64,000 nucleotides of DNA from Siphonodentalium dalli (Eukaryota; Mollusca; Scaphopoda; Gadilida; Siphonodentaliidae): positions 113,173,319-113,237,318 of the forward strand of contig CP136066.1 in the NCBI GenBank assembly GCA_032622095.1, written 5' to 3'. A program made the position numbers and the translations under genes. Shown piece after piece: positions 22,536 through 36,391 of the stretch. Each line of letters begins with the position of its first letter. Positions within the stretch are counted from its first letter, which is position 1. The notes under the pieces were generated by a model. That model saw only the letters and a program-made list of their open reading frames with translations, did not search any database and was not told the origin of the DNA.

Positions 22536-25500
22536 TAAATACTATAAACTAATTTGGTTCGTAGCATTACGTTTACAGTGCATGAAGCAGTAGTTGAATA
22601 CTATAAAATAATTTGATTCGCAACATTAAGTTTACAGTGCACGAAGAAGTCGTTGAATACTATAAAATAATTTGGTTCGTAACATTACGTTCATAATGCA
22701 TGAAGCAGTCATTGAATAATATAACATAATTTGATTTGTAACATTACGCTTATAGTGCATGAAGCAGTCGTTAAATACTATAACATAATTGGATTCGTAT
22801 CATTACGTTTACAGTGCATGAAGCAGTCGTTGCATACTATTAAATCATTGAATTCGTAACATTACATTTACAGTGCATGAAGCTGTCGTTGCATACTATC
22901 AAATCATTTGATTCGTAACATTACGTTTACAGTTCATGAAGCTGTCGTTGAATACTATAACATAATTTGGTTTGTAACATTACGTTTACAGTGGATGAAG
23001 CAGTCGTTGAATACTATAACATAACTTGATTCGTAACATTACGTTTACAGTGCACGAAGAAGTCGTTGAATACTGTAAAATAATTTGGTTCGTAACATTA
23101 CGTTCATAATGCATGAAGCAGTCGTTGAATAATATAACATAAATTGGTTCGTAACATTACGCTTATAGTGCATGAAGCAGTCGTTAAATACTATAACATA
23201 ATTTGGTTCGTAACATTACGTTTACAGTGCATGAAGCAGTCGTTGCATACTATTAAATCATTTGATTCGTAACATTACGTTTACAGTGGATGAAGCAGTC
23301 GTTGCATACTATTAAATCATTGAATTCGTAACATTACATTTACAGTGCATGAAGCTGTCGTTGCATACTATTAAATCATTTGATTCGTAACATTACGTTT
23401 ACAGTGGATGAAGCAGTCGTTGAATACTATAACATAACTTGATTCGTAACATTACGTTTACAGTGCACGAAGAAGTCGTTGAATACTGTAAAATAATTTG
23501 GTTCGTAACATTACGTTCATAATGCATGAAGCAGTCGTTGAATAATATAACATAAATTGGTTCGTAACATTACGCTTATAGTGCATGAAGCAGTCGTTAA
23601 ATACTATAACATAATTTGGTTCGTAACATTACGTTTACAGTGGACGAAGCAGTCGTTGCATACTATTAAATCATTTGATTCGTAACATTACGTTTACAGA
23701 ACATGAAGCTGTCGTTGAATACTATAACATAATTTGGTTCGTACCATTACGTTTACAGTGGACGAAGCAGTCATTGGATACTATAACATAATTTGGTTCG
23801 TAACATTACGTTTACAGTGGACGAAGCAGTCGTTGCATACTATAACATTATTTGATTCGTAACATTACGTTTACAGTGGACGAAGCAGTCTTTGGATACT
23901 ATAACATTATTTGATTCGTAACATTACGTTTACAGAGCATGAAGCAGTCGTTGAACACTATAACATAATTTGATTCGTAACATTACGTTTACAGTGGACG
24001 AAGCAGTCGTTGCATACTATAACATTATTTGATTCGTGGCATTACGTTTACAGTGGATGAAGCAGTCGTTGAACACTATAACATAATTTGATTCGTAGCA
24101 TTACGTTTACAGTGCATGAAGCTGTCGTTGAATACTATAACATAATTCGGTTCGTAACATTACGTTTACAGTGGATGAAGCTGTCGTTGAACACTATAAC
24201 ATAATTCGGTTCGTAACATTACGTTTACAGTGCATGAAGCTGTCTTTGAACACTATAACATAATTCGGTTCGTAACATTACGTTTACAGTGGATGAAGCA
24301 GTCGTTGCATACTATTAAATCATTTGATTCGTAACATTACGTTTACAGTGCATGAAGCTGTCGTTGAATACTATAACATAATTTGGTTCGTAACATTACG
24401 TTTACAGTGGACGAAGCAGTCTTTGGATACTATTAAATCATTTGATTCGTAACATTACGTTTACAGAGCATGAAGCAGTCGTTGAACACTATAACATAAT
24501 TTGATTCGTAACATTACGTTTACTGTGGACGAAGCAGTCGTTGCATACTATAACATTATTTGATTCGTAGCATTACGTTTACAGTGGATGAAGCAGTCGT
24601 TGAACACTATAACATAATTTGATTCGTAGCATTACGTTTACAGAGCATGAAGCAGTCGTTGAATATAATAACATAATTTGATTCGTTACATTACGTTTAC
24701 AGTGCACGAAACAGTCTTTGAATACTATAACATAATTTGGTTCGTAACATTACGTTTACAGTGCATGAAGCAGTCGTTGAATACTATAACATTATTTGAT
24801 TCGTAACATTACGATTACAGTGCACGAAGCAGTCGTTGCATACTATAACATAATTTGATTCGTAACATTACGTTTACAGTGGATGAAGCAGTCGTTGAAC
24901 ACTATAACATAATTTGATTCGTAGCATTACGTTTACAGAGCATGAAGCAGTCGTTGAATACAATAACATAATTTGATTCGTTACATTACGTTTACAGTGC
25001 ATGAAACAGTCTTTGAATACTATAACATTATTTGATTCGTAGCATTACGTTTACAGAGCATGAAGCAGTCGTTGTATACTATAACATTATTTGATTCGTT
25101 ACATTACGTTTACAGTGCATGAAGCAGTCGTTGAATACAATAACATAATTTGATTCGTAACATTACGTTTACAGTGCATGAAGCAGTCGTTGAATACTAT
25201 AACATAATTTGGTTCGTAACATTACGTTTACGGAGCATGAAGCTGTCGTTGAATACAATAACATAATTTGATTCGTAACATTACGTTTACAGACCATGAA
25301 GCAGTCGTTGAATACTATAACATAATTTGGTTCGTAACATTACGTTTACGGAGCATGAAGCTGTCGTTGAATACAATAACATAATTTGATTCGTAACATT
25401 ACGTTTACAGACCATGAAGCAGTCGTTGAATACTATAACATAATTTGGTTCGTAACATTACGTTTACAGAACATGAAGCAGTCTTTGAACACTATAACAT

Positions 25501-28500
25501 AATTTGGTTCGTAACAATGTCATTACGTTTACAGTGGATGAAGCAGTCGTTGAACACTATAACTAAATTGGATTCGTAACATTACGCTTACAGTGCATGA
25601 AGCTGTCGTTGAATACTATAACATAATTTGGTTCGTAACATTACGTTTACAGAACATGAAGCAGTCTTTGAACACTATAACATAATTTGGTTCGTAACAA
25701 TGTCATTACGTTTACAGTGGATGAAGCAGTCGTTGAACACTATAACTAAATTGGATTCGTAATATTACGCTTACAGTGCATGAAGCTGTCGTTGAACACT
25801 ATAACTAAATTTGATTCGTTACATTACGTTTACAGAGCATGAAGCAGTCGTTGAACACTATAGCATAATTGGATTCGTAACATTACGTTTACAGAGCATG
25901 AAGCAGTCGTTGAACACTATAGCATAATTGGATTCGTAACATTACGTTTACAGAGCATGAAGCAGTCGTTGAACACTATAGCATAATTTGATTCCTAACA
26001 TTACGTTTACAGAGCATGAAGCAGTCTTTGAATACTATAACATAATTTGGTTCGTAACATTACGTTTACAGTGCATGAAGCAGTCGTTGAATACTAAAAC
26101 ATTATTTGATTCGTAACATTACGTTTACAGACCATGAAGCAGTCGTTGAATACTATAACATAATTTGGTTCGTAACATTACGTTTACAGAGCATGAAGCA
26201 GTCTTTGAATACTATAACATAATTTGGTTCGTAACAATATCATTACGTTTACAGTGGATGAAGCTGTCGTTGAATATTATAACATAATTGGATTCGTAAC
26301 ATTACATTTACAGAGCATGAAGCAGTCGTTGAACACTATAACTAAATTGGATTCGTAACGTTACGTTTACAGAGCATGAAGCTGTCGTTGAATACTATTA
26401 CATAATTTGGTTCGTAACATTACATTTACAGAGCATGAAGCAGTCGTTGAACACTATAACTAAATTGGATTCGTAGCATTACGTTTACAGAGCATGAAGC
26501 TGTCGTTTAATACTATTACATAATTTGGTTCGTAACATTACGTTTACAGTGCATGAAGCAGTTTTTGAATACTATAACATAATTTGGTTCGTAACATTAC
26601 GTTTACAGAGCATGAAGCTGTCGTTGAATACTATGGGTACCCAGGTTTTGTCTTGTTAACTTTAAACATTGGTATATAAATGTCTGTTTTTTAATAAATA
26701 ATAGTATATATATATAATTCGAACGGTGAACGACAAACGAATTATATATATATACTATTATTTATTAAAAAACAGATATTTATATACCAATGTTTAAAGT
26801 TAACAAGACAAAACCTAGATAAATTAAAATTATTATTACATGTATAGTTATATTACTTTTCAACGGGGACGGCAGGTAGACAACCTTCTTGGTTATGCTG
26901 TCCCCGATAGCTCATTGAATGTTATACTATTACACTGTGTATATAATTGTATATATCATATGAATGAGTTATGAATAAATAATCATAATCATAATCATAA
27001 CATAATTTGGTTCGTACCATTACGATTACAGTGCATGAATCAGTCGTTGAATACTATTACATAATATGATTCGTAACATTACGTTTACAGTGGATGAAGC
27101 AGTCGTTGCATACTATTAAATCATTTGATTCGTAACATTACGTTTACAGAGCATGAAGCTGTCGTTGAGTACTATAGCATAATTGGATTCGTAACATTAC
27201 GTTTACAGAGCATGAAGCAGTCGTTGCATATTATTAAATAATTTGATTCGTAACATTACGTTTACAATGCATGAAACAGTCGTTGAATACTATAACATAA
27301 TTTGATTCCTAACATTACGTTTACAGTGCATGAAGCAGTCTTTGAATACTATAAAATAATTTGGTTCGTACCATTACGTTTACAGTGCATGAAGCAGTCG
27401 TTGAATACTATAAAATAATTTGATTCGTAACATTACGTTTACAGTGCATGAAGCAGTCGTTGAATACTATAACATAATTTGATTCGTAACATTACGTTTA
27501 CAGTGCATGAAGCAGTTGTTGCATACTATTAAATCATTTGATTCGTAACATTACGTTTACAGCGCATGAAGCAGTCTTTGAAAACTATAAAATAATTTGG
27601 TTCGTACCATTACGCTTACAGTGCATGAAGCAGTCGTTGAATACTATAACATAATTGGATTCGTAACATTACGTTTACAGTGGATGAAGCAGTCGTTGCA
27701 TACTATTAAATCATTTGATTCGTAACATTACGTTTACAGAGCATGAAGCTGTCGTTGAGTACTATAGCATAATTGGATTCGTAACATTACGTTTACAGAG
27801 CATGAAGCAGTCGTTGCATATTATTAAATAATTTGATTCGTAACATTACGTTTACAATGCATGAAACAGTCGTTGAATACTATAACATAATTTGATTCCT
27901 AACATTACGTTTACAGTGCATGAAGCAGTCTTTGAATACTATAAAATAATTTGGTTCGTACCATTACGTTTACAGTGCATGAAGCAGTCGTTGAATACTA
28001 TAAAATAATTTGATTCGTAACATTACGTTTACAGTGCATGAAGCAGTCGTTGAATACTATAACATAATTTGATTCGTAACATTACGTTTACAGTGCATGA
28101 AGCAGTTGTTGCATACTATTAAATCATTTGATTCGTAACATTACGTTTACAGCGCATGAAGCAGTCTTTGAAAACTATAAAATAATTTGGTTCGTACCAT
28201 TACGCTTACAGTGCATGAAGCAGTCGTTGAATACTATAACATACTTTGATTCGTAACATTACGTTTACAGTGCATGAAGCAGTTGTTGCATACTATTAAA
28301 TCATTTGATTCGTAACATTACGTTTACAGCGCATGAAGCAGTCTTTCAAAACTATAAAATAATTTGGTTCGTACCATTACGCTTACAGTGCATGACGCAG
28401 TCGTTGAATATAATAAAATAATTTGATTCCTAACATTACGTTTACAGTGGACGAAGCAGTCGTTGAATACTATAACATAATTTGTTTGGTGACATTACGT

Positions 28501-28587
28501 TTACAGTGGATGAAGCAGTCGTTGAATACTATAAAATAGTTTGGTTCGTAATATTACGCTTACAGCGCATGAAGCTGTCGTTAACTG
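22536..28587. repeat. 59-bp satellite, about 96 copies, with higher-order structure
   Basis: The consensus unit contains ataacataatttgattcgta, acattacgtttacagtgcat and gaagcagtcgttgaatact, 59 bp in all. Variants alternate (ggttcg/gattcg, gcatgaa/ggacgaa, tactattaaatca). Blocks repeat at multiples of 59: 413 bp (22991 and 23404, seven units), 118 bp (25231 and 25349) and 590 bp (27071 and 27661, ten units). A 65-bp variant with a 6-bp insertion recurs 183 bp apart (25511, 25694). The array is interrupted once, at 26635-26996. Confidence 0.95.
26635..26996. mobile_element. Insertion inside the satellite: 79-bp-arm foldback plus retroposon-like tail
   Basis: The arms 26643-26721 and 26738-26816 are almost perfect inverted repeats with a 16-base loop. 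They are followed by a hairpin cggggacggcaggtag...gctgtccccg (26861-26905) and a tail ending gaataaat(aatcat)n. Simple-repeat tails are typical of CR1/L2-type LINE or SINE 3' ends. The satellite resumes immediately afterwards. Confidence 0.7.
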
Positions 28588-28589
28588 AA

Positions 28590-29970
28590 GTGCCGACACG
28601 TTTCATGCCTCTAAACATTTAGCATCAATTTAAGTGACCGGCAAATGTAATTTGCACCAACTGCTAGTACGTGAAACATGTTTACCCAGGAAAGAGTCGG
28701 TGTACAACATAAATATCATAAATATATGGCGAAAGGCAGTACGCTATATTATTGGACGCTTATGTATGGACGAAAAACGTTTTTTTTTTTTTACTAACAT
28801 TTGATTAATTTTTTAGGTTTTGAAAAGGGAACATTTCCGTTGTGTCATTCTCATAATGGGCCAATAGCTATGCATAATCACTACGAACTGGCATATATTA
28901 AAACTACACAGCTATTAATCTCATATACCAACAAAATCAAGTCGATGGAGTGTTTAGTTTATACATACCTTCGCCTCTTTTGCTCAGTAGAATGGATGGT
29001 CGTATGTGCGATCGAAATTGAGCCCAATCAATTTTCATTCCGTAGACGCATGTGCAGTACAAGCCTAACAAGAATAGGACGATATGTCTTGCAGGGGAAC
29101 ACATCTGAAAAGACAAGAAAGATCAGTTCAAAACCTGAGATCATTTGAAGTTCTGACTAGGATCCTAACAACATAAAACGAATAACGCAGTTAATATAGT
29201 TATTAAAGGGAGAATGTACCCCAATTTTAATAAATTGATGGTAACAGCAGCAATCTAATATCGATAATATATTTAAAAATAATTAATTTGAGTCAAAGAT
29301 GTCTGCTGAAAACGTTCTAGTTAACAGGCGATCGTCGAAATCAAATTAAATTTTTAATGTAAATTAGATTATATCCGTATACGCGACGTAGACAAAATTA
29401 ATTAACGGATGCGGATTGGGTAACAGTAAACACACGTCGTGTACAAATCTATGTTGATAAGTACTGTGTCCCTTTAATAGTGTAGGGGCAACTGTTCCAA
29501 AACTGGTTCCTTGTATACTTTTTAGTAACGGCAAGGCATGTATATTTTCAACATCGGGATGGGTTGTGCTAAATAGTTGGACTATATTCCAATTTTTTAA
29601 TGTCACGTGACATCCAAATCCAAGATGGCTGCCGTCATAAGCAAAAATCAGCACATTTCTAGGATGATTTTACGATTGTTTTTGACCAAATCTACCCTAA
29701 ACAGCCGTTGTATGTTCCCAAATCACCCGACCCACTTGTCTTTATGGTTTACTGGTTCAGGCGATAAGCTCAGGAAGGTAAGAGTTATAAACATTATGGG
29801 TTGTTTAGCGATTTTCGTTTCAAAGGCTAGGGCTGATTTACATGCCGTTTTCCACCACATCGGTACCCTCTCATCTTTTTCTACTTCCGACTGGATAAAA
29901 ATTGGAATACAGACTTAAAATCCCTCCAAACTGAATAAGTTTGGAAAATCACAGTGGCTTGATTCTACTA
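28590..29970. other. Stretch without recognised genes
   Basis: AT-rich, with a poly-T run at 28781-28792. There is an AAGATGGCTGCC (YY1-like) motif at 29622-29633 beside a CACGTG E-box (29604-29609). The frames on either strand show no recognisable domains. Confidence 0.4.
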
Positions 29971-29972
29971 AA

Positions 29973-31498
29973 CAAGTATACAAGATACACATTTGCCCCC
30001 ACATTAACGTAGTTTACAGTATACAAGATATACATTTGCCCCCACACTAACGTAGTTTACTGTATACAAGATACACATTAGTGTAAACATATTTATCGCA
30101 TAATAACGCAACGGGATTGAGACACAAGTTTTGTAAACATATTTATTGCATAATAACGCAACGGGATTGAGTTTTACAACTTACAAAGGGTCTCTCTCCC
30201 CACATAATTGTATTACACAAAATGAACATAAAATACAATTACACACAAACATGACAATTCATATGTATAACATCGTTTCACTTATAACGATATATCATAT
30301 AATCTTGAGTGTGACCATAACGGTGGATATTTCACTTTATGGGGGGGGGGGGGTCGTCTCGTCTACATTTGCCCCCACACTAACGTAGTTTACAGTAGAT
30401 ATACATTTGCCCCCACACTAACGTAGTTTACAGCATACAAGATATACATTTGCCCCCACACTAACGTAGTTTACAGTATACAAGATATACATTTGCCCCA
30501 CACTAACATATTTCACAGTAGATATACATTTGCCCCCACGCTAACGTAGTTTACAGAATATATACATTTGCCCCCACACTGACGTAGTTTACAGTAGATA
30601 TACATTTGCCCCCACACTAACGTAGTTTACAGTAAATATACATTTGCCCCCATACTAACGTAGTTCACAGTAGATATACATTTGCCCCAATACTAACGTA
30701 GTTCACAGTATATATACATTTGCCCCCCAGACTAAGGTAGTTCACAGTAGATATACATTTGCCGCCACACTAAGGTAGTTCACAGTAGATATACATTTTC
30801 CCCCATACTAAGGTAGTTCACAGTAGATATACATTTGCCCCCACACTAAGGTAGTTCACAGTAGATATACATTTGCCCCCACATTAACGTAGTTCACAGT
30901 AGATATACATTGCCCCCCACACTAAGGTAGTTCACAGTAGATATACATTTGCCCCCCCCCCCAACTAAGGTAGTTCACAGTAGATATACATTTGCCCCCA
31001 CACTAACGTAGTTCACAGTAGATATACATTTGCCCCCACACTAACGTAGTTTACAGTAGATATACATTTGCCCCCACACTAACGTAGTTCACAGTAGATA
31101 TACATTTGCCCCCACACTAACGTAGTTCACAGTATATATACATTTGCCCCCACACTAACGTAATTCACAGTAGATATACATTTGCCCCCACACTAACGTA
31201 GTTCACAGTATATATACATTTGCCCCCACACTAACGTAATTCACAGTAGATATACATTTGCCCCCACACTAACGTAGTTCACAGTATATATACATTTGCC
31301 CCCACACTAAGGTAGTTCACAGTATATGTACATTTGCCACCCCCCCCCACTAACGTAGTTCCCTGTAGATATACATTTTCCCCCACACTAACGTAGTTTA
31401 CAGTATACAAGATATACATCCCCCACACTAACGTAGTTTACAATATACAAGATATACATTTGCCCCCCCCCCCCACACTAAAGTAGTTTACAGTAGAT
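29973..31498. repeat. 38-bp minisatellite, about 33 copies
   Basis: The unit is agatatacatttgccccc plus acactaacgtagttcacagt. A longer form of about 47 bp carries an extra atacaag. The C run varies between four and twelve bases. The array is split by 30076-30360, which contains a 39-bp direct repeat (gtaaacatatttatcgcata..., starts 30083 and 30133) and a G run. Confidence 0.95.
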
Positions 31499-31499
31499 G

Positions 31500-34250
31500 A
31501 AGGCCCCAGTTCATGATTTAATCGATATGTGGCGGACAAATTTCACTTTGTATCGCTTCTGTGTCCATAATCCTTGAGAACGGATTGGATCTGAACTCTT
31601 TCACACGAGAACGAGTACAGATATGGCTCTTGGCTGGTAGGGGCACCACCGTGTTCGAATATCAGTTTGTTCATTACATGACGAAAAATCGGTCAAAAAT
31701 GTCTTTCTTGTCATTTTCGAATCTGAATAAAACAGTTGCAAATTTCCGGTCACATTCATCTGACATATTAATGCTCAAAATTCGCAATCTGTTTGAGATT
31801 ATTGAATCATTTCTTCAGGGCTCCAACTGGGGGAGGATGGGACCATAACATTTCCACCTATATAGGATTTGCTTTAATAAAATTTCCAACTATTTAGGAT
31901 TTGGTTTTGAGTAATGCAAAATTCCAATATTGGCTTAATAATTTGGGTTTATATATGTTCTTTTTAAGATTATGGACTGTGCACTAGTAACAGGAATGAC
32001 ATAGCATTGATCCACGTTTTATGTATTGATATACACTGTGCATGCAGTAAATTATACATTATATTAATCAGAATATGGTTGAGGAACTAATACGAGTTTA
32101 AATACATGTATTCAATTCCAAAGAGTCACAAGTTATAACTCACACAATGGTAACAAGTATGCTGAATGATTGTTAAAGCTGTTCTCATATTGATATTGAG
32201 GTTTGACATTACTAATAGACAAGAGGCCATGAATCTATGGTTGGTAAAACATACCGCTCGGAACTTGAAGGAAATGCTTTGTTTTCAATTTCGTATATGT
32301 GTTCAGGTAATGAGCATTACTGGAGTTTATTTACTCAAATGAGTTTATTTACTCAATATTGACATTACATTGCTACATTGCAGGACAAATTTAAATAAAC
32401 TGTATATTATACTGCTATAAGAGGAACTAAATGTATAAGTATAAGTACAACTATTGGAATTTGAGTCATGCAATTTCCGGCTATTGAAAATTATGGTCCT
32501 CGTGTGGGTGGGGGTGAGACACTCCAGACCCCTTTCATGACGTCCCTTCATTTCTTGCATCTTCAGTCTTTCCCGCAAAGTCAGTGTGGAAGGGAGTTAC
32601 TTAAGAGTCCGCCTTGTGTACCTACACCCCCATTATGGTATATGTATAGGAATTGGAAACTATGTCAACGGTTTCAGATGCATAAAGATAACTTCATTCT
32701 TGGAGTTCAGTTTAGATGTTCATATTGTCGAGCACTCCCGAAATAGACAGAACACAACGGGCATTTAATAGATAATCTTTTATCGATTGAGTTGCGGACG
32801 GTTCAAGGATATATTTCACGTGTTCGATTAACTATTCTAGTTTATGATGCAAGTTGTGTTCTGTATTTATTCAACTCCCTTGTGCCCGATAAGTTTAAGC
32901 CATGACTGTGATTACCATTGTTATTATAACTACAGCTATAATGTGCTTAAGTGGAGAAAACCCCGTATTTATATATACATTATCCCAAGCGGATCTTTTG
33001 CTTTATGAACGTCGTCGCTCATGGTAACAACATCATGCACCTCGATGTAATTCTGGCTTGTATTCCACTGTCTTGTGGTGTACAACAATATATATTTGGC
33101 TCGGATTCCGTTTTATACATGCGCCTCACGTCAATATGTGAGGACTAAATGTTGAAGTATGTATCCTATATGGATTATTAATTATTTACTGCGTGTATGT
33201 ATCTTTATGTCCTACTCTCCAATTATGGAGTCATTCGAGATATAATAAATGTTTGTCGCGAAATCGGCTCACAAAAGTCACCTAAATTATGTACTATCGG
33301 ACTGGGACCTCCACATAGGCCTATTGGCAAATACAGTATTAAGGAACAGCTATTAATTAATATTGTCTACAATATATTTTTGTTCCATTCCAGAACATCA
33401 AACTGTTCCCAGGCTTTGATATCAAATGTGGATAGCTATAATGCTATAATTTAAAATGGCTATATGCGGTGCACGACAAGATACCATGAAGTAACTGTAT
33501 TGTCCGTGACAATACTGTTCAAAGAATCAAGGTGTTCGTGACGAGCAGATGATGCCGCTATACAATCGTCGGTCATGGCCATATTAATATTCATCTCGGT
33601 CCTTTTTCAGAATCGAGTGGGCTGGTATAACATTTTTATTATAGGACGGATGCATATTCATTAAATGAAGCCGATCGCAAGCGGAGACAAAGTGCGAATG
33701 AAACCTATATGTCGCCAATCTTATCAATTAGCTATGAGGACCTACGCCGAACACCAGTGTAACGAGATTTCGCGCCGGAAAGCAGCAGCGTTGTTAATCA
33801 GCTTGAGGATTGACATCATCTCTACTCGAGATTTCGCGATTCTCGCCACAACCTCGCACATCGCGGGAAAATTGTTTGTTACAGAATACATTATTAGAAG
33901 GATGTTCACTCTAAATATACCAAATGGATCGGGAAATTACATTATCTCGTTACAAACAAAAACTGCACTCTTTGGTGGAACAGGCCAAATGGTTAGCTAT
34001 TTCTTCACCCGATGTCTCAATAAAATTCACTTTATGTTAAATGTAATCAATACAAGTAATATGTGTTCAATTATGGCCCAAAAATTATGGTGCCATAATT
34101 AGAGTTTTCTCGAGACGTATCCTCCATTTTTTTGTCATTCTATTTTCCTTCAAATATTTCGTCTTCATATTGGTCGTAAACTTTCAGTTTTGCAAACGTA
34201 CACTATCAAGCTCATTGCAACAAAACGACGAAAACATCTCATATATCTAA
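31500..34250. other. Stretch without recognised genes
   Basis: AT-rich intergenic-like DNA. A frame at 33665-34102 (145 codons) has no recognisable domain or splice context and is probably chance. I see no RNA or transposon ends. Confidence 0.4.
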
Positions 34251-35054
34251 TGCTGAATGACGTCATGAATCAGTTTATAATATGATCGCACGTGACACGT
34301 AGTGGAGCAACCACACAAATACATCAAACTATCACAACAATTTCCATCTATATACGTAGTTTCCAACTGTTGCTGTGTCAGTCATGGGTTTTCAAAATGT
34401 TGAATACTTTCAAAGAAAGTTGGAGGGGCGGATTCCGCGGAACACTACAGTACAACCACCCTGCCACCACGTATCTCGTTAAAACAACTCATACACATCC
34501 ATGCCAAACTAAAGCTAGCAACTTCCCACGTTTATATATGACAAATATAAATGTTTACATGGGCGCTATATCCCAAAATATCACTGGGGGAAATCTTTCG
34601 CGCGAACAGTTTCATGCGCTAGCTAGCTCTTGTCAATAGAAAACATCTCTCGTTTGAATCCAGTCTGTATTGTTCTAGAAAATGGTCTTTAGAGAAGTCT
34701 CTTAATTACATTTAAGTGTATATATTGTGGAAGGCAGCTGAATTAGCTCATTGCATGGTCAAAAATTCAAACTGATAGTCAAAATGACATTTGAAAACAT
34801 GATGAAGAATATAATCTTATATGCACTCACTAGTTTTAAAAGAAGAACAAACAAAAAAGGAACAATGAAAACCAAACAAACAAACAACACGTTTGAAGGG
34901 AGGGATCCCATATTTATTGTGTGCATATTGTATATAAAATGTCCTTTGGCCATTTTGTATATATAATTGCGTTTAGTCTAGTGATGTGAAATCGGTGTTT
35001 CCGGTAAAGACCAAATGTGTCTGGATTCTGGCCCACAAAACCAACTGACGTAAA

Positions 35055-35062
35055 TGACGTCA
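35055..35062. promoter_or_regulatory. Full CRE palindrome in a TGACG-rich cluster
   Basis: TGACGTCA with neighbours ctgacgtaaa and catgacgtctt within 45 bases. It lies 330 bp upstream of a tandem YY1-like cluster. Confidence 0.35.
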
Positions 35063-35286
35063 TGGACCTTGTCATGACGTCTTCGTTGGTTTTCGGTCAG
35101 TTAACAAACGAAAATGGTCAAAATGAAACTAATTCATAAGCCTACATAACATAGGAATTGTTCAGAAAAACTGAAGTTGCTAATTTCATAACCATCCCCA
35201 CTTGGTCCACTTCCGATTCCGTGATTTCACAATTTGATATTATTGTTCCCAGGATGCTATGCAATTTAAGCGGGGCGGAAGGACGG

Positions 35287-35355
35287 AAGGACGACCAGCT
35301 GGGCGCAGCCCAGCCGCGCATGTGTTGCTTTGCAACATATGCGCTGGTCGTCCTT
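35287..35355. other. Potential three-way-junction structure
   Basis: The outer stem aaggacgaccagc / gctggtcgtcctt encloses two inner hairpins: ctgggc-gca-gcccag (35299-35313) and gcgcatgtgttgc-ttt-gcaacatatgcgc (35316-35344). All three stems are perfect or nearly so in 69 bases. There is no tRNA-like box B or anticodon arm. It could be a cruciform-forming mobile element end or a structured RNA. Confidence 0.6.
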
Positions 35356-35383
35356 ATACTAAGTTCGCTTTCGAACATGGGCG

Positions 35384-35438
35384 CCGCCATCTTGAATTAG
35401 GGGCGCCGCCATCTTGAATTTGAGGGGCCGCCATCTTG
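35384..35438. promoter_or_regulatory. Three tandem YY1-type motifs
   Basis: CCGCCATCTTG occurs at 35384-35394, 35406-35416 and 35428-35438, exactly 22 bp apart. CCGCCATnTTG is the consensus of the zinc-finger factor YY1, often placed at promoters. No transcript can be seen. Confidence 0.45.
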
Positions 35439-35865
35439 AAACGTCATTGCAATTAAATTAAAACTACAAAATGTTACTTTTCACATGGCTAACATATAAC
35501 GGTATTCATTGCGTGAAGACATTACTTGGTTTATACTTTAAACAATAATCATTACTTAAATAATAAATGTTGTCGATCTGACTCGGGTTGCTATGCCATT
35601 CGGAAAATGACGGAAATTACGTAAAGCTGCACATTTTCGTTAGCCACATCGCGAAAACAACATGACTCATCTCGTAAAAGTCTAAAATGTTTGTCATATC
35701 AGTAAATAAACTTTTCTTTAGTTTATTAAATTAGTAAAAGCACGTTCAGGTAAACTGTTAGGTTACGTCATATGTTGTATCCAAAGCGACGTCATATTGG
35801 CACGCGCATTTCCCCGCGAAAGTTATTGACGTTTTGACAGCGACATAGCACACAAAGCAGGCATA

Positions 35866-35941
35866 ATGTTGGCACGGTTGGCATTATGTTTGGTTGGGTT
35901 GACGTTGTTTCATAGTGCATGGCTCCGAGTCCGGGCTGGTA
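35866..35941 (+). other. Possible signal-peptide exon
   Basis: An ATG opens MLARLALCLVGLTLFHSAW, a hydrophobic core that would suit a signal peptide. A weak donor (ctg|gtataa) follows at about 35940. It lies ~430 bp downstream of the YY1-like cluster. No downstream exon was recognised and the L1/Tx1 LINE follows, so this is speculative. Confidence 0.2.
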
Positions 35942-36378
35942 TAAATGTAGCTCCATGCAATTGTAATCAAACTGATCAAATCCCAACCTATAAAATCACT
36001 ATAGGATTTGTACAGGTACAAACAAAAACATATGTTCTTGGAAATTGAATGTTCTTCATTACTTATATTCTAATGATTTGGGTTGTGATTTGAAACAAAC
36101 AAACAACCCAAATTATGAGGGAGGTAAACCCAAGTTCTCACTCATAATAACCCCAATTTCCAACCAAGGCCAAGGGTTGTGGGGCGAGTACAACTAATAT
36201 TTCATTCAAATTGAAATTGTGCATATGGGCCAATCGAAAAAATGGCCCCGAGGAGCCACGCAAGGCTGAAAGATGTGAGTGCAATATGATAATTCTGAGG
36301 TAGACCCCATCCCCCTACCACAAGCAACCATGCAACTTCGTGTACGTAATTGGTTATAAGAAATATTTATAGTTAATT

Positions 36379-36391
36379 AAAACTTGACGTT
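36379..36391. repeat. Target-site duplication, left
   Basis: AAAACTTGACGTT, identical to 43304-43316. Confidence 0.85.

Noticed and set aside
22536-28587. CRISPR-like array
   Set aside because: The whole 59-bp unit repeats with no unique spacers; it is eukaryotic satellite DNA.
33665-34102. 145-codon frame as a gene
   Set aside because: No domain or signal; length is possible by chance in 64 kb over six frames.
35287-35355. tRNA
   Set aside because: Multi-stem structure, but no box A/B, no anticodon loop and wrong arm sizes.
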